Below, piece by piece: positions 1 to 10,400 of a stretch of 64,000 nt of DNA. The stretch lies in assembly GCA_963971285.1 (NCBI GenBank), contig OZ020255.1, positions 16,822,931-16,886,930 on the forward strand, read 5' to 3'. Made by a program: the position numbers and the translations under genes. Positions within the stretch are counted from its first letter, which is position 1; each line of letters begins with the position of its first letter. The notes beneath the pieces are model-generated. The model ran no database searches. It had not been told where the DNA came from and saw only the letters and a program-made list of their open reading frames with translations. This DNA is from Astropecten irregularis. Taxonomy: Eukaryota; Echinodermata; Asteroidea; Paxillosida; Astropectinidae.

Positions 1-140
1 GATCGCAAACGTTAGTGTGCCAACCGAATCTTCTAGTAATTCTAGAACTAGGACCTTAGTTTTGTTCATTTTGGTAAAACATTCACATGAAGTTCTGACT
101 GGTAACTTGGTTTTAATAGGCAAATGTTGCCAGGCACTTA

Positions 141-363
141 AGGCCTTTACGATATGAGGCTTGAGGCTAGGCTTGGGATTTATGTTGCTACCGCCATTTT
201 GTGTCCTAAATGAAATGAAGGGCTTGAGATACATGGCGAAGCTGGAGCCTTTCTTTGGCATAGTCATGTGCTCCAATCCCTTCACCCCTTCTTTTTTGCC
301 TCAAATGGCAGTAGCGAAAAAAAAGTCCCAAGCCTAGCCTCAAGCCAGGTTTCGTAAAGGCCC
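141..363. mobile_element. PIF/Harbinger-like MITE (GGGCCTTTACGA termini)
   Basis: Left end AGGCCTTTACGATATGAGG and right end (complement) GGGCCTTTACGAAACCTGG form terminal inverted repeats of about 35 bp, continuing into GGCTTGAGGCTAGGCTTGGG. The flanks are TTA (138-140) and TTA (364-366), a 3-bp duplication as in PIF/Harbinger. No transposase is present. Confidence 0.7.
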
Positions 364-1424
364 TTATAGTCGGCTGGACAAAATTGGCCCTGTGATCTGA
401 AGTACCCAACTTGGATTCCTCTAACCATGCACAGGAGTGAGTAGGCCTACAGACTCTGCTCTTCAAACACGGGTTACCAGTTCAAACAACATGCGATGTA
501 CATTGATTGATGTTGGTACGCGGCTACATTTCAGAGTACAATTCTTATTCCTTCAGATCCACGACCAACTGAAATGTCGGCGTGTAGATGGATCAGGTTA
601 ATCAATAAAATTCTCAGCCATTTTAGTTTTCGCTACTAATGTGAGCAATGTACAGTTTCAACAACCCGCACGAAGGTATATCACTCCCAATACACTCCCA
701 TGCAAAATACTATTACAAAATAGAATAGTAAATTATAATACTAAAAAAAAATTGAATCAGGTCTAGAAAATATACACAATTACACTAGTCAATTACAAAA
801 CATAAGTCTGGGCAAATCAAGCGATTTCTATACAAGCCCAACGCTCGTTCGTTTCTACAAATATTTACAAGCTTTTCATTTCAGCTGGTTTCTAAACGCG
901 GTCAAACTCTGAAGACGTTTTTTTTTAAATGAAGTTTTTGTTCTGAAGAGGTATTTTGTGGAGGTTTGGAAGAACCGATGGATTTTGATGTTTTTATATT
1001 AAAGGCACAGTGGATATGAAAGAATATACCGAGATTAAACAGTGCGGCCATTGTGTCGCACTGTGAAATGTTTTTTTATAAACGTGGTCATTATTGGGCG
1101 TCAAGACTGAACGGCTGTTTCCAAATACAAATTTGTTCGACTAAAGGCTGGATTTCCAAACGGAAGTTTGTTACTAAAAATATTGGATTTTGTATCAATT
1201 TTGCTCCAGCAGGTCAATGCTGGTTGTGTCAGCCATAAACAGCCGTTTGGATAAAGAAGGGCTAAATTTGCATGTCTGTCCAATGACCCAGCCATCGTGG
1301 CGCCCCAAACGGGTGAAATCTCACCCATTCCCATAACGCTTTTATCTACAAGATGTAAACCTACAAAAACCACACATTATTTTGCTCTGTAGACCGATCC
1401 ATTAAGCACCGCCCCATTTTGTTC

Positions 1425-2135
1425 CTGACCAATCACAGCCGCGGCTTATGTCCGACACGCATTCAATAAGTGTACGCGCGCGTATGGAGCGCGCGAATGG
1501 AACGTGTATGCAGCATGTCATTGGAGAAGAACGCGTGTTCATTGCCCACGTGATGTGCAGTGGGAGGGGCTTACTGGATCGGTCTATTGATTATCTCAAA
1601 ACTAGCCAATCAGTGTCTTTAAAACACCGCTGCTAAAAATATACACTTCTATCATCATTAACTTAATAATCACACAATTAAGTCTATGTACAGAATCATC
1701 TACAACAATGTTACTGATTTAAGCAATCGTCTCTGAGTTTTGTGTGTTTTCGTTTGTTCGCAAGTGAAAATAATTTGCTGTTTTGTGAAAATTAAAAACT
1801 GTTTACTATTCAGTAAACTGTTACATCGCCGTCTGTACACACTTCCCCCACTGGGTAATATAAAGTTTCGAGGAAAACAAAAGGTAAAACCAAATCAAAA
1901 ACTAAAATCTGTGGTTAAATTTAATACAAAATTATAAATCAATATTTGAAGTACCAATCCCTGACGGGAATTGGATGCCTAGTACCCGCCTTGAAATAAG
2001 ATTCAGCCAATCAGAAGTCAGCAAAACAAAGATGCAGCTCAGTGATTGGATGAAACGGCGAGAAGGCTGTCCCAGGGAAATCAGACTCGGCCAATCAGGG
2101 ATCAGCATGGAATCTGCTGACCTCTGATTGGTTGA
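1425..2135. promoter_or_regulatory. CCAAT-box cluster with E-box; possible promoter
   Basis: CCAATCA or its complement TGATTGG occurs near 1429, 1606, 2008, 2043, 2091 and 2126. A CACGTG E-box lies near 1548 with GGGAGGGGC close after it, and the 1440-1530 stretch is CpG-rich (GCGCGCG). Three 22-24 bp near copies of a CCAATCAG-centred unit occur at 2000-2023 and 2084-2107 (direct) and 2114-2135 (inverted). The spacing suits NF-Y-type promoter elements, but no downstream gene is visible in the window. Confidence 0.35.
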
Positions 2136-2808
2136 CAAATCATTTTATGAATGAAAAATACATGTATAGTATAAACTGTACATGAGATATATATTGTAAA
2201 TGAAACTTAAAGGAATTTTCTTATCCAGTACACATTTACAAAAAGTTGAAAAAGAACTTTGTCGTTCCAAAGTAATTGAAGAAAAAGATACTGAAAGGCA
2301 CTCCATCAAATTTGAAGACACCCAATAAAAGAAAATGAGCTTATTATCAAAACAAGCTGCATAAGAATATAAAGGTAGGAAGATGGGTTGACGGTACAAA
2401 TTCTGCATAAATAATGACGTCACCATTATTGAATATTCATGCTGTTCTGTACAAAATCTACATAATGTATAGTATTACGTTGAGAAGTCATAAATAATTC
2501 AGAAGTCAGGCATAGATTGTATGGGTTGACCGATTGTTCATGAATATGTAACATTACAGCATATCAGGAGAATAAATATAAAAAGATTATTATTGGGCTT
2601 TTGTTCATCATGCAGATAAATAATTGCAATTTTGCATAGGTCAGATTAAAAAGTTTGTTCACAAAAATATGTAATGCTATGATAATCATTACATTACCTA
2701 GATTTTATTGAAAGTAGACCGAAGGCAAGGATAAGAGGTTTTAAGAAAGTCCGATCAAGAAAAAAAATACAAGAATTGCTGTAATTTTGCTCAGTTGTCA
2801 TCCTTTAA

Positions 2809-3153
2809 ATGTAGTATCATACTTTGGTTTTTGTCAAAGAAGTACAGATTCATGGGCAAAAATATCAAGGAAGATAGTCACAGTCATCTGTGAAAATTTC
2901 AGTGCCCACTTTTTGAGAAAATCGTGAAAAACGGCCACAGTATTTCTTAAGTGTTCTCTCATTTATTTTTGATCTTTTAAAAGATGAAAAAGATTTTCGG
3001 TCGTTGTTTTACTAATTTCTGGATATATACACTATTTCAGGCGGAAATATTTAAACGGTATGTTTCTACCAGCACCATCTTCATACCCTGTAAGTTATAC
3101 ATAAATCTGTGAACATTTCTGTTTTGGTCTCTTACCAAAGTATGATACTACCT
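2809..3153. mobile_element. piggyBac-like MITE, TTAA-flanked (copy 1)
   Basis: The termini ATGTAGTATCATACTTTGGT and, as complement, AGGTAGTATCATACTTTGGT are inverted repeats. TTAA flanks both ends (2805-2808 and 3154-3157), the piggyBac target signature. The 345-bp interior is AT-rich with no transposase. A second copy in the same orientation is at 5547-5878. Confidence 0.75.
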
Positions 3154-3484
3154 TTAAATAAGAGCAATACTAATCTGTTGTTTGGCAGGAAATGTCAAAG
3201 TCAGCTCTGTATTTACATGGGTGTGGTTAAATTCTAGGATTTGACCTTGCCCTGATAGAAATAAATGCAAACTTGTTCAAGGTTTTATTAGTGAAATGCA
3301 CTTGTTGGAAGGGCAGAGGCCATTTCCAGTTACAAGTGGATTTATTTTTTCTGTACCTGGAAGTTAGGAAGAACTTCTAAGAAAAAAAGAGGATGTGATT
3401 GTGATGATCGACTCGTTGATGCAGTCATTTTTTACAGCATGAGCAGCTGACCATTTTTTACGGAGTATGCCATTTTATATCATA

Positions 3485-3724
3485 GAGCGTTTACGAAACG
3501 GAGGCTTGGGCTCCGTCTCAGGCTCCGGCTCCATTTCGTGAATCCATCCTGAAATAACGGGTATCAAAAAGATGCTTTTGGCTGCGGTTCTGAAGTAGAT
3601 TCTCTAGTTTGAAAAGGAAAACAGAGTTTCAGCTTCAGTGAAATACCACAACCTATATTTTCAGCATATGGATGTCAGAGCTGGAGCCTAAGCCTAAGCC
3701 TAAGCCTCCATTTCGTAAACGCCC
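3485..3724. mobile_element. PIF/Harbinger-like MITE with hexanucleotide-array termini (copy 1)
   Basis: The ends GAGCGTTTACGAAACGGAGG and, as complement, GGGCGTTTACGAAATGGAGG are inverted repeats, with ATA on both sides (3482-3484 and 3725-3727). Inside each terminus lies a hexamer array: GGCTCC-type on the left and CTAAGC-type on the right. Its interior, reversed, matches 33331-33565. Confidence 0.75.
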
Positions 3725-3830
3725 ATAAACTGACTTTGACAATGCCCAAAAATACAGATAATGAAGGGAGGACATGGTTATGACACAAGAGGGCACTGTA
3801 CTAGTAAGAGAAGATGAAAGCTGCTGAACA

Positions 3831-4074
3831 GGGGCCAATTTCATAGAACTGCTTAGCATAAAAATTCGCTAAGCATGATATTTTTTTTTTTAATAAAAAC
3901 AGGATTAACAACCAAATTTCCATGTGTTGTGTATCACTTGCAATTGTTCTTTTGCTGTTGTTCGCTGACCATGAATATCAAATGGAATTTCCAATGGTGG
4001 TTTGTTTTATTGGGCAAGGTATATTTGTGCTAAGCAATTTTTGTTGTGCTAAGCAGCTCTATGAAATTTGCCCC
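3831..4074. mobile_element. MITE of the GGGGCCAATTTCATA family (copy 1), overlapping the 3' UTR
   Basis: The left end GGGGCCAATTTCATAGAAC and the right end, as complement, GGGGCAAATTTCATAGAGC are inverted repeats. It is about 244 bp long and closely matches 61886-62128. The right edge is 21 bases from the TAG of exon 19, so the transcript's 3' UTR must run into it. Confidence 0.75.
4006..4011 (-). terminator. Candidate poly(A) signal AATAAA inside a MITE
   Basis: TTTATT on the plus strand reads AATAAA on the minus strand, 85 bases after the TAG of exon 19 and within the 3831-4074 element. It is the nearest canonical hexamer seen downstream of the stop. Use is inferred. Confidence 0.45.
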
Positions 4075-4095
4075 AGGTGTTTGTACTTCGTACAC

Positions 4096-4486
4096 CTAGA
4101 ATATGAATGTCTCCTCCAGGCGTTTGGTGTACACCGTCTTGGATTCGGCCTTTTCGTTCTGACTGACATTCATGGCGTTTCGCTTATCCACATCCTTCTC
4201 TGTCCTCTTGATGACGACTTGCCCCTCCACCTTTTCAGTTCCCCCGTTGGTGAGTGGTACCTTCCCGCCTCCATTGGTAATGACTGCATCTTTATTCTTC
4301 GCGGGGATGTCAATGTTAGCCTTGCTGGGAGTTGTTGATGATGTGGGGGATGTTTTTGCGTGGAACCCGTTGCCGTTTACGACTGCCACCGGTTTAGCCT
4401 TGGTGGCGAAATTCCTGGGCGCCATCTCGTGCGATTTGAGCTGGGAGAAGACAGGCTGGTGGACCAAACCATTTGAGACGGGGACG
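4096..4486 (-). CDS. SRCIN1/KIAA1217: Coding exon 19, C-terminus and stop codon
   Basis: The acceptor is TTCTTCCGCAG. The exon enters in phase 2 and ends at TAG (4098-4096). It encodes VPVSNGLVHQPVFSQLKSHE, MAPRNFATKAKPVAVVNGNG, repeated TNGG motifs, and a C-terminus reading KTVYTKRLEETFIF. Twenty-two bases after the stop the transcript enters a MITE (4074-3831), which supplies an AATAAA at 4011-4006. Confidence 0.87.
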
Positions 4487-7400
4487 CTGCGGAAGAATCA
4501 AGATGATTTGGAGGGGAAGAAGAAAGGAAGGGAAAAGATATAAACATTCAAGCTCACTAAACATCATGCTTATAAGGATGCACTATTAAAGCCAAACAAT
4601 TACAGAATCACAGGTTCAACAATGAACAAGGAAAGTCAACTCATGCCAAAATCTCAACATCCATGTACAACTGGGATAAAAACCTGATTCAGCAACTTGT
4701 TAAGAATGCATAAATTAGCATTAATTTCAGCAAAAAACTTGAGGGATTGTTAAGAAATGCCACTGAGGCACTGACACTACAGTTTTCTTTTTTTCTCAGA
4801 CTTCGAAGAATAAACAACTCACAAAAGAAATAAACAAACAAAAAAATACCCGAAAAAAAATTCATGAACGGACCAAACAAAAAACTGAAACAAAAATGAA
4901 CATGGGGGAACCTTTTTTCTGCAACAGATTTTTGTATAGGTTTCTCACATCGAACTATCTTAAGACCCAAAACACATCTCAAACTCTTAAAGAAATACAA
5001 CAACAATGTCAAGTATGCCAGTACAATAACTTAAATCAATTAAGAACAAACCAACCACTGCAAACTCAAAACTGAACATAAAACTTTCAAAACCAACCAC
5101 GGGGAAATCCAAACTGATCAAATTGAAAAAATCTGTTGACAATGTGAATGATATCAGTATTTATGCAGGAAAGGAAAAAACAACTTAAGAGAAACAAAAT
5201 GAAGCAAGATAATGGATGCACCATTAAAACACACACAGAAGGTTGAAAGAATGATAAAAGATTGCTGGCTTTCGGAAAAAAAATTGGATGGAAAGATTTT
5301 GTGCAGTCTCTTATTTTGGAAACTCATTTGGTTTTGCTGAATCATGGAATTGGCCAGAAATATCGAGTATAAAAGCAGGTCCAGTGAACACCATAAACGA
5401 TTAAGCTTGTAATTTGTACAGAAACAAGGGGGTCTTTTTCCATCGTGAAGTGTGAACCAAATGCTTCATACAGTTTTTATTTATGTTTGCATTTTACAGG
5501 TCTTTCGAGACATTTCAACCACACATGAGGATCTACTACAAGTTATAGGTAATATCATACTTTGGTTTTTGTAAAAGAAATGCAGATTTAATGGCATAAA
5601 TACCAAGGGAGATACAGTAAGAGTCATCTGTGAAAATTTCAGTCCCATACGGTGTCCACATTTTGAGAAAAAAGAGAAAAACGGCCACAGTATTAGTCTT
5701 TTATCTTTTACTTTTGATCTTTAAAAGATCAAATATAATTTTGGTCACTGGTTTTACTCTTTTCTTGAAAAAAAAAAATCATACCAGGCAGACAAATTTC
5801 AATGGTATGTTTCTACCATCACCATCTTTATACCCTGTAAGTTATGTTTCAGTATGCTACTAAAGTATGATACTACCTTTAAACAGCCTCATCTATAAGG
5901 TCAAAGGTTACACTTAAAAAACTAGACTTGCAAAACAGTCAACACAGCAGTGAAACAAAGCAGTATTATTGTTATAAACCTACAAGGAGACATTAATCTA
6001 GCTTGGAGAGCAGACACCTTCAAGCTCTAAGAAGAGACAGGGAAAAAAGAGATTTGGAATTAACATCAGGGACAATTTTAGAAGGAGGAAAAAAAAGAGA
6101 AAGGGGGTAAGAAAAGGAGTAGAATCAGAGAAATGAAAATGAGTTTTAATACATAAAGCGCGAGGTTTCATACATCGATATTTTCATGAAAAGGAGGTCT
6201 GAGACCGATTTCACTGAAGTCGTATTTTGCGATTATCGCTATCAGATGGCTACTTTACGACTGATTATCTCTTTAGCAATGGATTTGGGCTTCAGCGATC
6301 GCAACACGTTAGTGAAACCGGCCCCTGATGCAAGACACCTCTGCCCAAGATAGGATTGCTGAGATCTTTAAGAACAGAATGCCAGTAGTGAAGATTCAAA
6401 AGGAACAGCAGATTTCCCGTTTTTAGAAAAGCCCGTCAGGAAGAGTGACCGAAGCTTAGCCCCTTCTATTATTTAATTAGTGCAATCAGTTTATTAAGTT
6501 TTCTAACCCTAACCCTCTACACCCACCACATTAGACAAGAGCTGCTTACCACAGACTATCACAGTCTCCACAGGGGAACTGGATCATAAACCACACATTA
6601 CCACACAATCAACACTGTGGTGTTCAGGATCCCACACTTACCACAGGAAAAACCATGTACAGCGTGGTAAACTGCGAAATGGAGGTGGGTTAGGGTTAAA
6701 TCACCATAGCAACACTGTTCAAACTCACCTATCAGCGATAATCTCTCTCTTTGAGGACACCACCGTGGCCGTTTCGATGTCCTCAGGGGAACCGCCCACT
6801 TTCTGACCGTCGATCTGGAACGGCTTGGGACCCACTCTGTAGATCACCGTCTGTTTGGTGTAGCTTGAGCTCTGAGGAGAGAAATTACAAATTACCACAT
6901 GAATATTCAGTTATGGTAAATACAAATTAGCTAATTATGCAAGAAATATGCAAATGTTGGAATTTTTTTAAGGGTATGACAAGCTTGCACATAGAGCAAG
7001 CACAAGACAAAATTTTAGTTCATTTTGAATATATGCAATAATTAAAAATAGTTAATCTTTCACAGTTGAGGGAATTTCAGAGTGCAAGAAGAATTACATT
7101 GTGAAAGGAAATATGATTAATTATGGAAATGGGAATACATGTAGTTAGTTTGCATTTTTGATATTTAGCTTTTTTCCAGAGTAGCATTTGAGTCCTTAAC
7201 TGTCCCACTGGTGAACAAATATTAAATCAGTTGGATAATTATTATGATTATTCATGAGGGATATATACATATGCATAAATTAATAATCATATGGTAATGT
7301 CAATATTTATGAGGCCAATCAGAAAGTGACAAAGAATTTGCCATGTTGCTCAAGATGAAAAGATGAAACATTAGTAACAATGTCATTGGTGAAGTCTCAC

Positions 7401-10400
7401 GGCAAGCATAGGAAGTGACATTAATATTCAATTATTCATTTATGCACACTCAAAGTTTAGTCATGAATATAAATTTACATGTAGATGAATAATAAGGGAG
7501 TAAATATCCAGATTTCTACAATTTCTACATTTTAGCAGTTCCAACATGCACTCAAGATGCAGAAGATAAGCTTACACACAGCAGCAAGGGCTACAATCAC
7601 AGCAAAACAGCCTCAAAGTTGCAAACAGAAACAAAAATTTCATCTCAAACTTCACTAATCACTTTCACTACTACTTTAGAGATGATCCTCATTACAATTT
7701 GTTTCCAGAATGAGGTAGGAAAAAATTTGAAAATTCCAACGATCAAAAATATCACATGCAACAAAAGTCAAGCAAATAAAATAGATATCCCACTAAAATG
7801 AAAGAGCGCCCCCATTGTTACAATGTGGAGAGGGGAAATTGAGACTACACTTTATGCTCATGAATGCCAAAATCTGGCATGCAACTCAGACTTAACTAAA
7901 AACGAGGAAATTCCAATCTTTACAAGACTAAGTGCAGTGTTTTCTATTTTCAATGGCATAAGATTGAAGTGAAAAAAAGAAGGAAATCAGCTGATCCGAG
8001 GAAGAGTTGCATGCCTGCAAAATCCACACAAGGGGACAACAAATTGTCAACATCTTTCTCAATATCCAAATTAGGCTTGCTCTTCACTGACGCAGATGAG
8101 CACTGCATACCGGTACTTGAACAAATTATGCGCTGACTCAGGTGGGATTCAAACCCACGACCTCCTGTTAACTAGTGCAATACCACTAGACCGCCAAGCT
8201 AGCCGGGGTCAGCATGGTGAATCATGTCCAATAATTAAAAATGATGAACATTTTTTTACTGGTTTTCAATCAATATATGATGTGATTTCAAAGCAAGGTG
8301 GGCAATTTGCTGCAGTTCTGAACGACATTTTGTTTTCTATTTATTCTACTACTTTCTAAACTAAGCACAACACTGACTACACTACCAAACTATGGGCCAC
8401 TTTCACTTAGCTAAGCACATAAATTTGCCGCTTAAATCATGCCCCAAAAAATAGCAAATAATATGTTTCGAAAAAAAAATTGAAAGAAATACACCCGAAC
8501 AACTAAAATCTGCAACAGTGCCAGAAAAAAGAAGGTGAATTTTAACCAGTCATATCATGAATGTAGAATTATGAGACTCAGAAGCTACTTACATTAACTG
8601 CCAATCCAGATAAATAATGTAAAAAGGAATAAAATGGCTCATGCCTTACAACCCTATACCCCCCCCCCCGAACCTTTGAAAAAAAAATTCATTCTGAAAT
8701 GAAAATTGTAACTCTGTGATATGAAACCAAATTTCAAGTCTGCTAGCAAAATATCGATGCCTTACATTTCTAAGTTCATTTATAATTGCTTGGAATAAGG
8801 AGGACCTGACGCGTTTCGATCCTAGCAGGATCTTTCTCAAATCTTATTTTCAATTCTTTTCATTAAAATTCAAAAAAAGAACAAACGATAATGTGCTCTC
8901 CCAGCTTAGCAGAAAAAATTAGTTTGGTTTTTTCATTTTGGGGATAATGGTAGTAGAACTAACCACAGGAATCTCCAATTTTTAAGCAACAAAGTGAAAA
9001 TTGTTTTCAGTACTTCACCCCCCATCCCCCCAACAATAAATAAAATGGAATAAATAAATAAATAAATAAAACAAGAAAAAAACAAACAAGTAGAATTAAG
9101 ATTTGCAAGAATGACTGAAAGCATGACAGCGTGACATCACCTACGCATTATTTTTGGCAAAGCATTTGCTGGTGCAGCAGCAGTGACATTTAAAGATTGT
9201 TGTGAAGGTTTTTATGTCGCTTTTTCTTTTAATAAATAGCCCAAACAGAACTTGAGTAACATGTGAACATAAACAACGCTTTAATTCTAAGCCAGACAAA
9301 TTCTTTGGCATTTAACAATCAACTGTGCAAGCATTTTGGACAAAACTTGAATATTTTGAGGAGGCTATCCTGTCACTAATATTCAATAATATTCTGAATC
9401 AATGTAGTTACCAGGTTTGTTTAATGTTAGCGATGAAAATTATTATTTTTGTTTGTTAAGGAAGTATTAATTACTGCAGCCTCCACAAAAATGGATTGAC
9501 AAAACTAGCATAACCAACAATCTAAAGAGAGTATCTAAATATTTGTTCTTCTCACTGCAATTTAAAAAAAAAAATAATGCTTTTGCTTTAAAATACTGAC
9601 CAAAACCATACCAAACGCTCTGGGAACAACAGTTACAGACTAGCACAGCGATTCTACATATCATATTGTTATCTTATTATCATGGTTTGTTTGAGAAAAA
9701 AAAACAATAAAATAAATATACAGGATAACAAGTTATGGAATGGTTACTGGTTTAGATGCTGAAAACCCTTTTAAAGCCAGAATGTGGGTCAACACACTGA
9801 GCAGAAAATGGAGAGAGCGTTAAGCACTGGGCATGAGATGGAAGGGGCAATGAAACCAGAGGGGCAGAGGGTGCAAGTGGAGGGTGAGAGTTGTAGGAGA
9901 AGAGGGATGTCACCTCATCTTGATCCTCACTCTTGGAGGTCTCCCCTTGACTGTACGACACATCAACCTCTAACGTTGTTGAGGGCAGGGTCTTGGCTTT
10001 CAAGTCGGTTGATGTGCCTTCTTGGTTCTGGTTGGTGTTTTGTGGGCTTCCTGGCTGCTGCACTGGGTTTTTTTCTTTACTCTGCTGATCCATCATCTTT
10101 TGGTCTTCTTGGAGTTTCCGCAGTTTGGCATACTGCTCTTTCAAAAGTTGGATTTTCATCGCTCCTTTTTTGTCCACAATGGGTATCGCTGGGCGAGAAC
10201 CTGGGTCAGAGTTCTGCCTCTGCAGAGTTGACTTTTTCTCTGGGTTGAGCAAGGAGTCTGTCCCAGGTTGGGATTTACTCAAGTTAGCCATTTTGAGTGG
10301 TGCCAAATTGGGCTCAATTGTGACAACTGGTCTTCCTTTTGACGGGGAGAGAAGAGGTATGGACTGAGAGTCAGGCTGATGTCTTCTTGGGGAACCATTC

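Larger units (their letters stand above)
1..4095. other. DNA downstream of the gene; no supported gene
   Basis: It contains four MITEs (141-363, 2809-3153, 3485-3724, 3831-4074) and a CCAAT-box cluster (about 1425-2135). Bases 1-25 resemble the right end of the 6201-6326 element (GATCGCAAACGTTAGTG against GATCGCAACACGTTAGTG). The remaining sequence is AT-rich, with only short open frames and no splice-linked coding pattern. Confidence 0.6.
4487..6728 (-). other. Intron 18 (2.2 kb)
   Basis: It contains the piggyBac-like copy (5547-5878) and the 6201-6326 element. The rest is AT-rich with no further coding pattern on either strand. Near 6502-6516 and 6685-6697 there are inverted CTAACCCTAACCC-like blocks. 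Confidence 0.7.
6872..9913 (-). other. Intron 17 (3.0 kb)
   Basis: It holds a MITE (7874-8017), a tRNA-derived SINE (about 8085-8215), a fragment of the GATCCTGCTAGGATC foldback family (about 8780-8841), a short fragment resembling the GGGGCC MITE end (about 8396-8445), a poly-C run near 8659 and an AAAT microsatellite (about 9048-9070). No extra exon was recognised. Confidence 0.7.

Noticed and set aside
1053..1373. Overlapping 61- and 90-codon frames on both strands
   Set aside because: They contain an 11-bp inverted AACGGCTGTTT pair only. There is no family similarity or splice context.
3922..4338. 138-codon open frame on the plus strand
   Set aside because: It runs from a MITE into the antisense of exon 19, so it is a shadow frame.
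6500..6700. Telomere-like CTAACCCTAACCC
   Set aside because: There are only two units on one side and an inverted match on the other. This fits a small inverted repeat and not a telomeric tract.
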